From an uncultured Flavobacteriales bacterium (lineage in GTDB: Bacteria; Bacteroidota; Bacteroidia; Palsa-965), in the NCBI GenBank assembly GCA_946478675.1, contig CAMLEF010000076.1, positions 1 through 14,950 of the forward strand: a DNA stretch of 14,950 nucleotides. The letters run 5' to 3'. This document shows, piece by piece, positions 6,483 to 14,133 of this stretch. Each line of letters opens with the position of its first letter. The first letter of the stretch is position 1. A model generated the notes under the pieces. That model saw only the letters and a list, made by a program, of their open reading frames with translations. It was not told where the DNA came from and did not search any database. The translations under genes and the position numbers were made by a program.

Positions 6483-7286
6483 TCAGTTGTTCTTTTTGGT
6501 GCAAACGATTTGATTTTTGTACTGAAGATCGATCATGCTGTTTTCATTCCAGCGGCCGGTGCGGGCCAGTCCTTCACGGTAGAATACAAGCAGCTTTTTA
6601 AATTTTTCATCGAGATCGGAAACGTCGCCGACAATGATCGTGTGTCGTCCGACGCGGGGCGTGAGCTGAAAACCTTTCTCGGGCGAATAATAAACCTGCA
6701 CGACCTGCGAACGAAGGAACGTATCTGCATCCACACGCTTCACAATCTGCCACGCGTCGTCGAGAACGGTCGGCGTATTCGGAACAGAATCCGTTACTAC
6801 ATCTTTGAAAGAGAAATTTTCCCAGCGCGCATACGTGTCTGCAAAATTTCCATTCACCAGCACAACCGGCGCCGTATAAACTTCCGACCACGGCATGAGC
6901 AAACCGCGATCATCGATGTAATAGGATTCTCCCGTAGCGTTGATGAAACGCGCAATGACACGACGCTGGTGAATGCGGATGCTCACTTTTCCTCCGACCG
7001 TCACGAAAGCGTCGCAGGATTCGACAGCGGGATGCGTGAGCAGCAATCGTTCGAGCGCGTTCACGTCGACTTTCGCCAGCTCCTGCCCTACCGGGTTCAT
7101 GCCGTGATCGTCGAGCAGGTGCTCCACCATTTCATTGTCGATGAAAAGATCGGCGCTCTTCCGGTCGATGGCAATGTCGAGCGCTTCACACTTGCGGACG
7201 CTGTGCGCGTGCGTAGCGAAGCCCATCATCACGAACAAACCGATCGTGAAGACCACCCAAAGGCCGATGATGATGAACTTTTTCAT
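6483..7286 (-). CDS. ftsQ: Cell division protein FtsQ/DivIB
   Basis: A 267-residue bitopic inner-membrane protein of the divisome that links early and late division proteins in the periplasm. It has a very short cytoplasmic part (M-K-K), one membrane segment at about 4-23 (F-I-I-I-G-L-W-V-V-F...), then a POTRA-like region (about 35-110) and a beta domain ending with Y-K-N-Q-I-V-C-T-K. The sequence is divergent, as usual for FtsQ in this phylum, so the call rests on topology plus its place between murC and ftsA. ATGA overlaps the murC stop by four bases, which indicates translational coupling. Confidence 0.88.
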   Translation of the reverse strand: MKKFIIIGLWVVFTIGLFVMMGFATHAHSVRKCEALDIAIDRKSADLFIDNEMVEHLLDDHGMNPVGQELAKVDVNALERLLLTHPAVESCDAFVTVGGKVSIRIHQRRVIARFINATGESYYIDDRGLLMPWSEVYTAPVVLVNGNFADTYARWENFSFKDVVTDSVPNTPTVLDDAWQIVKRVDADTFLRSQVVQVYYSPEKGFQLTPRVGRHTIIVGDVSDLDEKFKKLLVFYREGLARTGRWNENSMIDLQYKNQIVCTKKNN

Positions 7287-8701
7287 GCGTGATTGAATTT
7301 CTTTTTCAGCGCGTTCTCGAACGGAACGATGAACGTGTCGATATCGCCGGCGCCCATCGTGAGCAGCACTTCGAAATCATGCTGCATGACTTTCTCCACG
7401 AGCTCCGCTTTGCTGTATAACGATTTTCGTTTCGTATTAATTTTTTCCAGCAGCATCGAAGACGTCACGCCTTCGATCGGCTTTTCGCGCGCGGGATAAA
7501 TATCGAGCAGCACGACGTCATCCAGCAGCTCAAGGCTTCGCGCAAACTCATCGGCGAAATCACGGGTGCGGGAATAGAGATGCGGCTGGAAAATTCCGGT
7601 GATCTTTTTTCGCGGGAACAGTTCGCGCACGGAAGAGATGCAGGCTCTTAGCTCCGCAGGATGATGACCGTAATCGTCGATGTAAACAACTTCCGGCGTG
7701 CGCACGCGAAAATCAAAACGTCGCGCGACGCCGCGGAAAGAAGCCAGCGCTTTACGAACGGATTCATCGTCCACGCCAACCTGCTTTGCCGCCGTTACCG
7801 CAGCTACGGCATTCTCCACGTTATGTCTTCCCGGCAAACCCATCTGCAAATTCTCCAGTCGTTTTCCTTCCAGCACCAGATCGAACCAGTAGTAACCGTT
7901 CTCGATGCGGATATTGTCCGCGTAACCATCCGTTTGATCCGATGAAAGTCCGTAGGTCGTCACGCGCGCCGTCTTCTTCAATCCCAACGTTTCCACGACC
8001 AGGTTCTTCGTCACCACTTTCTCCGTCACCTGCGACGCAAATTTACGGTAGGCTTCGTACATCTCCTCTTTGTTCGAATAAATATCGAGATGGTCGGCAT
8101 CTACCGAAGTGATCGCCGCAACAGCAGGATGCAGCCACAGGAACGAACGATCGTATTCATCTGCTTCTGCAACGACAATATTTTCATTCATCGAAACATC
8201 CGCTTTCCCGAGATTTTTTCCAAGCAGCAGGTTCGTGTGATAGTTTCCGGAGATGCCGCCGAGGAAGGCCGAGCAATCGACACCTGCCGTGCGAAGAATG
8301 TGCGCCGTCAGCGTGGTCGTTGTCGTTTTTCCGTGCGTGCCTGCAATCGCGATCGTGCGTGTCGATTCGGTGATCATGCCGAGCACCTGCGCGCGTTTCA
8401 TCAGCGTGTAGTTGTTCTCGCGGAAATAAACGAGCTCAGCATGATCGGCAGGAACTGCAGGCGTCCACACGACGAGCACGTTTTCCTTCGGCGCATTTGT
8501 AAACGCTTCCGGGATCAGCGAAACATTTTCTTCGAAATGGATCGCGATGCCTTCTTCCTGCAGATGGCCGGTGAGCGCCGTCGCTGTTTTATCGTAGCCT
8601 GCCACCGCTTTTCCCGACGCACGGAAAAAACGCGCCAACGCGCTCATCCCGATACCACCGATACCGAGAAAATACACGTGCGTGAGCTTCGACAGGTTCA
8701 T
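7283..8701 (-). CDS. murC: UDP-N-acetylmuramate--L-alanine ligase MurC
   Basis: A 472-residue cytoplasmic ATP-dependent ligase that adds L-Ala to UDP-MurNAc, the first step of stem-peptide synthesis. Domain order is an N-terminal UDP-binding Rossmann domain with G-I-G-G-I-G-M-S (13-20), a central ATPase domain with the P-loop G-T-H-G-K-T-T-T-T (121-129) and E-A-D-E-Y-D-R-S-F, and the H-N-V-E-N-A-V-A-A helix. The C-terminal ligase domain contains D-D-Y-G-H-H-P and F-Q-P-H-L-Y-S-R-T. The length is normal. The start overlaps the murG stop as ATGA. The set of motifs, especially DDYGHHP, separates MurC from the other Mur ligases. Confidence 0.97.
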   Translation of the reverse strand: MNLSKLTHVYFLGIGGIGMSALARFFRASGKAVAGYDKTATALTGHLQEEGIAIHFEENVSLIPEAFTNAPKENVLVVWTPAVPADHAELVYFRENNYTLMKRAQVLGMITESTRTIAIAGTHGKTTTTTLTAHILRTAGVDCSAFLGGISGNYHTNLLLGKNLGKADVSMNENIVVAEADEYDRSFLWLHPAVAAITSVDADHLDIYSNKEEMYEAYRKFASQVTEKVVTKNLVVETLGLKKTARVTTYGLSSDQTDGYADNIRIENGYYWFDLVLEGKRLENLQMGLPGRHNVENAVAAVTAAKQVGVDDESVRKALASFRGVARRFDFRVRTPEVVYIDDYGHHPAELRACISSVRELFPRKKITGIFQPHLYSRTRDFADEFARSLELLDDVVLLDIYPAREKPIEGVTSSMLLEKINTKRKSLYSKAELVEKVMQHDFEVLLTMGAGDIDTFIVPFENALKKKFNHA

Positions 8702-9813
8702 TTCTTTTTCAACTGGTTGATCAATGACAATACTTCGCTGGCGATGAGGTCCGCAGAATCCTGCACGGCGAGCGCGGCGCTGTTGACTTCAAGCTGGTGA
8801 CGCAGCTGCTCATCGGCGGCCAGCGCCAGCGTTTCATCGATGAGTTTCGTTTTCGCTTCCGCATCTTTCACCAGCAACGCGGCTTTGTGATTGATCAGCG
8901 CCAACGCATTTTTCGTCTGGTGGTCTTCCGCCACGTTCGGCGACGGAACAAGAATGCTCGGCTTGTGCACGAGACACAATTCCGAAACGGAGCTGGCTCC
9001 TGCGCGCGACACCACGAAATCAGCGGCAGCATACGCATAATCCATCTTCGTGATGAAATCCTGCGCGCTGATGCCTTTGTCTTTGAACGGAGCAACAGCG
9101 GCCTGCGCCTGCGGAAGAAAAGCTTTTCCTGTTTGCCAGACGAGCTGGATATTATTTTCCGCAAGACGATTCAATCCTGCGAGAATGCTTTCGTTGATCG
9201 TGCGCGCACCGAGACTTCCGCCGATGACGAGCAGCGTTTTTTTCGAAGGATCGAGGCCGAACATTTCCTGTCCGCGCGGACGTTTTCCTTCGAGGTTGCG
9301 AATGTCCTGCCGAACAGGATTGCCGGTGAAAACGAGTTTCTCTTTCGGGAAGAAACGTTCCATGCCGTCGTACGCCACGCAAATGCGGTTGACGCGTTTC
9401 GCGAGTAATTTGTTCGTGATGCCGGGAAACGAATTCTGCTCCTGGATCACCGTCGGAATTCCTGCTTTCGAAGCGACGCGCAGCATCGGGCCGCTGGCAT
9501 AACCGCCGGTACCGATCGCCGCATCGGGCTTGAAGTTTTTCAGGATGCGGCGCGCCTTCATCAGGCTGCTCATCACTTTGAACGGGAACGAAAGATTGCT
9601 GAGCGTGAGCTTGCGCTGCAGTCCGCTGATCCACAAACCTTCGATCTTGTAACCGGCAGCAGGAACTTTCTCCATCTCCATTCTTCCTTCCGCACCGACG
9701 AATAAAAATTCCGCATCGGGCACACGCGCCTTCAATGCATTCGCAATTGCGATCGCGGGGAAAATATGTCCGCCGGTACCGCCGCCGCTGATGATGAATT
9801 TAAGTGGTGGCAA
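8698..9813 (-). CDS. murG: Lipid II synthase MurG (GlcNAc transferase)
   Basis: A peripheral inner-membrane GT-B glycosyltransferase that transfers GlcNAc to lipid I to give lipid II. From the start chosen here it has 371 residues. It has G-G-G-T-G-G-H (10-16), the I-Q-E-Q-N-S-F-P-G motif, the second G-loop I-G-G-S-L-G-A-R, and the UDP-GlcNAc site V-S-R-A-G-A-S-S-V-S-E-L. The frame is open to a GTG at 9852 (384 residues, beginning MKTPLKKKRKEAS). I prefer TTG at 9813 because AGGAGG lies five bases upstream and the resulting N-terminus, M-P-P-L-K-F-I-I-S-G-G-G, has the usual family length. It overlaps the ftsW stop by 14 bases, or by 53 with the GTG start. Confidence 0.96.
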   Translation of the reverse strand: MPPLKFIISGGGTGGHIFPAIAIANALKARVPDAEFLFVGAEGRMEMEKVPAAGYKIEGLWISGLQRKLTLSNLSFPFKVMSSLMKARRILKNFKPDAAIGTGGYASGPMLRVASKAGIPTVIQEQNSFPGITNKLLAKRVNRICVAYDGMERFFPKEKLVFTGNPVRQDIRNLEGKRPRGQEMFGLDPSKKTLLVIGGSLGARTINESILAGLNRLAENNIQLVWQTGKAFLPQAQAAVAPFKDKGISAQDFITKMDYAYAAADFVVSRAGASSVSELCLVHKPSILVPSPNVAEDHQTKNALALINHKAALLVKDAEAKTKLIDETLALAADEQLRHQLEVNSAALAVQDSADLIASEVLSLINQLKKK

Positions 9814-10987
9814 GCTCGCCTCCTTTCTCTTCTTCTTCAATGGCGTCTTCACCGGTTTCTGTTTCGCGGCTCACGCTGAGAATAATGCCGAGCGCAATAC
9901 TCGAGAACAGCAGCGAGGTTCCACCCATCGAGAGGAACGGCAACGGCTGACCGGTGACCGGGAACAAATTCACCGCAACGGCCATGTTGATCATTCCCTG
10001 GAAGATCAGGCTGAACGACAAGCCGAATGCGAGCAGCGTTCCGAATGTTTTTTTGCTTCTCGTCGCCACGCGCACGCCGCGGAAAAGAAGAATGAGGTAC
10101 AGCAAAATAATCCCGGTGCCGCCGATAATGGAACCGTATTCTTCGATGATGATCGCGAAAATAAAATCGGAATACGGGTGCGGCAGGAAGTTGCGCTGCG
10201 TGCTGTTGCCGGCGCCTTTGCCGAGCACACCACCTGTTGCAATTGCAATCTTCGCCTGGTTCGCCTGGTAGTTTTTGTCAGCGTCCTGCTCTTCTTCGCC
10301 TTTCGAGAATTGAACGATTCGGTTCTCCCACGTTTTCGCGCGCGGCATCAGGTTCGGCAGGAAGTGGCCGATCATCAGCAACAAAATAAACCCGGCAACC
10401 GCGAGGCCCATCACTTTACCGATGTGCGCCAACGGAACACGGCCGATGAACATCAGGATGAGACAGGTCGTCAGCAGCAGCGCCGCGGTGGAGAAGTTCG
10501 CAGGAAGAATTAATCCGCAGATCACGAACACCGGGCCCATGATGTGAATGAGCACCGCTTTGAAATTTTCCAGCTCGTTTTGTTTTTGCGTTACGACGCG
10601 CGCGACGTACATGATCAGCGCAAGCTTCGCGAAGTCGGACGACTGGAACGTGAGGCCGGTGCCGGGAATGGGAATCCAGCGACTCGCGTCGTTGAGGTTG
10701 GAGCCGCGGGCGAGCGTGTACAGCAGCAGCGGCACCGTCAGGATCAGCATGATCTGTGAAAGACGCGAGAAGTACGTATACGGAATACGATGCGTGATCC
10801 ACATCAGCACGAAACCGAGCAGGATAATTTTGCCGTGCTTGAACAGGTAGTGCTCCGTGTCGCCGCCGTAATGTTTGTACGCGAGCGTCACGATCGAGCT
10901 GTAAACGGCCAGCAACGACAGCAACGACAAAAGCAGGACGATCATCCAGATCACCTTGTCGCCTTTGAAGTAACTGAAGAGATTCAT
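9800..10987 (-). CDS. ftsW: Septal peptidoglycan glycosyltransferase FtsW
   Basis: A 395-residue SEDS-family polytopic membrane protein that polymerises lipid II into glycan strands at the septum together with the transpeptidase FtsI. Visible signatures are about ten hydrophobic segments, S-R-W-I-P-I-P-G (102-109), the large periplasmic loop (about 213-275), the Asp of Y-S-D-F-I-F (D274), which aligns with the catalytic Asp of RodA/FtsW, and the P-F-L-S-M-G-G motif (350-356). The protein ends in a Glu-rich tail (about 376-391). The dcw position argues for FtsW rather than RodA. The ATG lies nine bases after the stop of the short MurD-like gene. Confidence 0.96.
   Translation of the reverse strand: MNLFSYFKGDKVIWMIVLLLSLLSLLAVYSSIVTLAYKHYGGDTEHYLFKHGKIILLGFVLMWITHRIPYTYFSRLSQIMLILTVPLLLYTLARGSNLNDASRWIPIPGTGLTFQSSDFAKLALIMYVARVVTQKQNELENFKAVLIHIMGPVFVICGLILPANFSTAALLLTTCLILMFIGRVPLAHIGKVMGLAVAGFILLLMIGHFLPNLMPRAKTWENRIVQFSKGEEEQDADKNYQANQAKIAIATGGVLGKGAGNSTQRNFLPHPYSDFIFAIIIEEYGSIIGGTGIILLYLILLFRGVRVATRSKKTFGTLLAFGLSFSLIFQGMINMAVAVNLFPVTGQPLPFLSMGGTSLLFSSIALGIILSVSRETETGEDAIEEEEKGGELATT
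9819..9824 (-). promoter_or_regulatory. Strong Shine-Dalgarno site before the TTG of murG
   Basis: AGGAGG reads on the minus strand here, five bases before TTG at 9813 and inside the end of ftsW. Most other starts in this cluster have no such site. It also encodes part of the acidic ftsW tail, so coincidence is possible. Confidence 0.5.
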
Positions 10988-10996
10988 GTCGCTGTG

Positions 10997-11509
10997 TTAT
11001 TTGATTGAGTTGAATTTTTCCTGCACGAGCTTCCGGAACTGGTTGCCGCGGTTCTTGTAATTGTCGAAAGCGTCGTAGCTCGGGCAGGAAGGCGAAAACA
11101 ATACCGTCTTCACATCCCGCGCGAGCATGGCCGCAAACGCGATCGCTTCCGGAAGATCTTTCGCCTGCACGATGAGGTCGGCGGATTTCCGGTAAGCGTC
11201 GAAATATTTCCAGGGCGTCGAGCCGATGCAAACAACCGTCGTCACTTTCTGTTTGATCAGCTCATTCAGCTTATTGTGATCGTTCGAGCGATCGACGCCG
11301 CCGATCATCAGCAGCACCGGTCCGGGAACATCGCGCAACGCATGCCAGGTCATATCAACTGTCGTAGCCATCGAATGATTGATCCAGCTGATGCCGTTGT
11401 GCATCGCCACTTCTTCGAAATAATGAGCGCTCTCGCCCTGCATCTTCAGGCGGGCGCGCACCATCTCTTCGTAGCGGCTGATTTCCAGTGACAGGTTCTC
11501 TGCTTTCAT
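10997..11509 (-). CDS. Stand-alone paralogue of the MurD C-terminal ligase domain
   Basis: This intact 170-residue protein aligns with no gap to residues 280-444 of the MurD encoded just upstream. M1 falls on M280 and the offset is constant to the end. I count 54 identities in the 134 positions from H29 to V162, about 40%. Matching landmarks are N-H-S-M-A-T-T (44-50) for N-D-S-K-A-T-N, G-G-V-D-R-S-N-D (70-77), and S-P-S-C-P-S-Y-D-A-F-D-N-Y (139-151). The UDP-binding and ATPase domains are absent, so it cannot be a complete ligase. Arg, Asp and Lys of HR and NDSK are replaced by Tyr, His and Met. Most D-Glu-side positions are conserved or conservatively changed. It lies 10 bases after murD and 9 before ftsW. 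The lack of gaps and stops argues against a decaying pseudogene. The function is unknown. Confidence 0.9.
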   Translation of the reverse strand: MKAENLSLEISRYEEMVRARLKMQGESAHYFEEVAMHNGISWINHSMATTVDMTWHALRDVPGPVLLMIGGVDRSNDHNKLNELIKQKVTTVVCIGSTPWKYFDAYRKSADLIVQAKDLPEAIAFAAMLARDVKTVLFSPSCPSYDAFDNYKNRGNQFRKLVQEKFNSIK

Positions 11510-11519
11510 TTTAATTTTC

Positions 11520-12854
11520 TTAGAGCGAACGAACGGCAGCTTTGAACTGGCGTCCGCGGTCTTCGTAGTTCTCGAACAGATCGAAGCTCGCGCAGGCCGG
11601 TGACAGCAGCACGGTGTCGCCTTTGGTTGCGAGGCGATACGAAAGGTTGACGGCTTCCTGTGCGGTGGCCGCTTCTACCATCGTGTCGACTTTACCGTTG
11701 AAGGCTTTGATGATCTTCGCGTTGTCTTTGCCGAGGATGATGATCGCTTTCACTTTCGTCTGCACCAATTCGACGAGCGCAGAATAATCATTGCCTTTAT
11801 CAACACCACCGACGATCCACACGACCGGCGTGGTCATGCTTTCGAGCGCGTACCAGGTAGAGTTCACGTTGGTCGCTTTCGAATCGTTAACGAAGTCGAT
11901 GTTGTTGATGCGCGCCACGAACTCCATACGGTGTTCCACGTTTTGCACGTCGGCGAGGGATTCGCGCACGGTTTCTTTCCTTACTTCCAGCAGGCGGGCT
12001 GCGATGCCGGCAGCCATGGAATTGTAAGTGTTGTGCTTGCCCTGCAGTGCGAGTTCTTCGATGGTCATAGACAGTTGATTATTATGGATATTAATTATGA
12101 GTTCGTTGTTGTTGAGGTAGGCGCCCTCTTCGACTTTTTCGCGAATCGAAAAGGGATATTGTTTCGCGGTGATCGTGCGGTGCTTCAATTCCTGCATCGT
12201 TACTTCGTCGTCGAGGCAGTAGATGAAAGCATCTTCCGGGCGCTGGTTCTGCGTGATGCGAAACTTCGCCGCCGCATAATTCCCGAGCTTGTAATCGTAG
12301 CGATCGAGATGATCCGGCGTGATGTTCGTCAGGATGGCGATGTCGGCGCGGAACTCGTACATGTCGTCGAGCTGAAAGCTGCTCAGCTCGAGCACGTAGT
12401 AGTCGTAGTTGCCTTCCGCCACCAGCATCGCGAAACTCATTCCGACGTTTCCGCCCATCGCCACATTCAATCCTGCTTTTTCCAGGATGTGATGCACGAG
12501 CGTGGTCGTCGTTGTTTTGCCGTTGCTGCCGGTAATGCAGATCATTTTCGCATTCGTGTAGCGTGCGGCAAACTCGATCTCCGAGATGACGGGCGTTCCC
12601 TGTTCACGCAGCTTTTTAATGAGCGGCGCTTTACCAGGAATGCCCGGGCTTTTGATCACTTCGTCGGCGTTAAGCACCAGCGATTCCGTGTGCTGCTGCT
12701 CTTCCCAATTGATCCCGTGTTGTGAAAGAACGTCCTTGTACTTCTGTTTGATCGGGCCTTTGTCGGTGACAAAAACGTCGAATCCTTTTTGTTTGGCGAG
12801 CACTGCTGCTCCTGCCCCGCTTTCTCCCGCGCCGATAACGACAATCCGTTTCAT
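11520..12854 (-). CDS. murD: UDP-N-acetylmuramoyl-L-alanine--D-glutamate ligase MurD
   Basis: A 444-residue cytoplasmic ATP-dependent ligase adding D-Glu to UDP-MurNAc-L-Ala. The N-terminal Rossmann-like domain has I-G-A-G-E-S-G (7-13). The ATPase domain has P-loop G-S-N-G-K-T-T-T-T (109-117), L-E-L-S-S-F-Q-L (155-162) and N-I-T-P-D-H-L-D-R (177-185). The C-terminal ligase domain has H-R (308-309), N-D-S-K-A-T-N (323-329), G-G-V-D-K-G-N-D (349-356) and S-P-A-C-A-S-F-D (418-425). All key motifs are present, so this is the working enzyme, in contrast to the short copy downstream. Length is normal. It lies three bases after the mraY stop. Confidence 0.97.
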   Translation of the reverse strand: MKRIVVIGAGESGAGAAVLAKQKGFDVFVTDKGPIKQKYKDVLSQHGINWEEQQHTESLVLNADEVIKSPGIPGKAPLIKKLREQGTPVISEIEFAARYTNAKMICITGSNGKTTTTTLVHHILEKAGLNVAMGGNVGMSFAMLVAEGNYDYYVLELSSFQLDDMYEFRADIAILTNITPDHLDRYDYKLGNYAAAKFRITQNQRPEDAFIYCLDDEVTMQELKHRTITAKQYPFSIREKVEEGAYLNNNELIINIHNNQLSMTIEELALQGKHNTYNSMAAGIAARLLEVRKETVRESLADVQNVEHRMEFVARINNIDFVNDSKATNVNSTWYALESMTTPVVWIVGGVDKGNDYSALVELVQTKVKAIIILGKDNAKIIKAFNGKVDTMVEAATAQEAVNLSYRLATKGDTVLLSPACASFDLFENYEDRGRQFKAAVRSL

Positions 12855-12857
12855 CGG

Positions 12858-14126
12858 TTAGCGGAGTTTGAGCGTTGCCATCGCCAGTACGCCGAGCATG
12901 ATCGCGATGATCAAAAACCGGAATACGATCTTCGATTCGTGCATGCCTTTCTTCTGGTAATGGTGGTGCAGCGGCGACATCAGGAACAGCCTGTGCGCGC
13001 GTGCGTAATCGATGCCGTATTTTCTCTTGCGGTATTTGAACACCGAAACCTGCAGGATGACGGAAATGTTCTCGACGAGAAACACGCCGCAGATGATCGG
13101 GATAAGCAGTTCCTTGCGGATCGCGATGGCAAACACCGCGATGATGCCGCCGAGCGCGAGACTTCCCGTATCGCCCATGAACACCTGCGCAGGGAACGAA
13201 TTGTACCAGAGGAAACCGACGCAAGCGCCCACGAACGCCGCGATGAACACCACAAGCTCTCCCGTATTCGGGATGTACATGATGTTGAGGTAATCGGCGA
13301 AGATGGTGTTACCGGATACGTAAGCGAGAATGCCGAGCACCACGCCGATCACAGCAGAAGTTCCTGAAGCTAATCCGTCGATGCCGTCCGTCACGTTCGC
13401 GCCATTCGAAACAGCAGTGATGATGAAGATGACGATCGGGATAAAAATCAGCCACGCCCATTTGCCGGCGCTGTCGCCGAGAAAACCAAGAATGTTCGAA
13501 TAATCGAATTCGTTATTCTTCACGAACGGGATCGTCGTCTTCAGCGAATGCGTTTCCGTGGAAGAATATTGCGGGAGATGCGTTTGTTGCAATGCAGCAG
13601 GTTCGGTGCCCATCGTCACGAGGTCGCTGTTCGAAGGAGCGATCTTCTCGCGAATGACGACGTTCGAATTCCAATACAACACGCCGCCGACGATCAGGCC
13701 GATACCGATTTGTCCGATGACTTTGAATTTTCCGTGAAGACCTTGTTTGTTCTTCTTGAAAACTTTGATGTAATCGTCGATGAAACCGATCGCGCCCAGC
13801 CACACCGTCGAGATGAGCATGAGCAGGATGTACACGTTCGAGAGTTTTGCGAAGAGCAGCGTCGGGATGAGGATCGCGGAAAGGATGATAAGACCGCCCA
13901 TCGTCGGCGTGCCTTCTTTTTCTTTCTGTCCCTGCAAACCGAGATCGCGCACGGTTTCACCGACCTGCAAACGGTGCAGCAGGCGGATGATGCGTTTTCC
14001 GAACACCATCGAGATGATCAGCGAAACGACAATCGCCATTGCCGCACGGAACGAGATGTATTTGAATACGCCCGCGCCGGGGAAATCAAACTTTTCATGT
14101 AACCAGGTGAAGAGGTAGTACAGCAT
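12858..14126 (-). CDS. mraY: Phospho-N-acetylmuramoyl-pentapeptide transferase MraY
   Basis: A 422-residue polytopic inner-membrane enzyme that moves phospho-MurNAc-pentapeptide from UDP to undecaprenyl phosphate, giving lipid I. Catalytic and signature residues are visible: D-D-Y (117-119), the segment [12 protein letters not shown] (241-252), F-M-G-D-T-G-S (316-322) and P-L-H-H-H-Y (385-390). The protein is about 60 residues longer than the E. coli enzyme. Much of this lies in a hydrophilic insertion at about 155-210 before the next membrane segment, which I recall as usual in this phylum. It lies seven bases after the murE stop and three before murD. Confidence 0.97.
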   Translation of the reverse strand: MLYYLFTWLHEKFDFPGAGVFKYISFRAAMAIVVSLIISMVFGKRIIRLLHRLQVGETVRDLGLQGQKEKEGTPTMGGLIILSAILIPTLLFAKLSNVYILLMLISTVWLGAIGFIDDYIKVFKKNKQGLHGKFKVIGQIGIGLIVGGVLYWNSNVVIREKIAPSNSDLVTMGTEPAALQQTHLPQYSSTETHSLKTTIPFVKNNEFDYSNILGFLGDSAGKWAWLIFIPIVIFIITAVSNGANVTDGIDGLASGTSAVIGVVLGILAYVSGNTIFADYLNIMYIPNTGELVVFIAAFVGACVGFLWYNSFPAQVFMGDTGSLALGGIIAVFAIAIRKELLIPIICGVFLVENISVILQVSVFKYRKRKYGIDYARAHRLFLMSPLHHHYQKKGMHESKIVFRFLIIAIMLGVLAMATLKLR

Positions 14127-14133
14127 GTCCGGT

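Noticed and set aside
5567..7292. Long plus-strand open frames (344 and 395 codons) opposite ftsA and ftsQ
   Set aside because: They lie fully antisense to well-supported genes, have strange compositions (Asp/Arg/His/Phe-rich) and no recognisable domain. GC-rich codon use makes such shadow frames common.
10997..11509. Reading the short MurD-like gene as a pseudogene or as a frameshifted end of murD
   Set aside because: murD upstream is complete with its own C-terminus, and the short gene is a second, diverged copy with no gaps or stops. A frameshift would not give two copies of the same domain.
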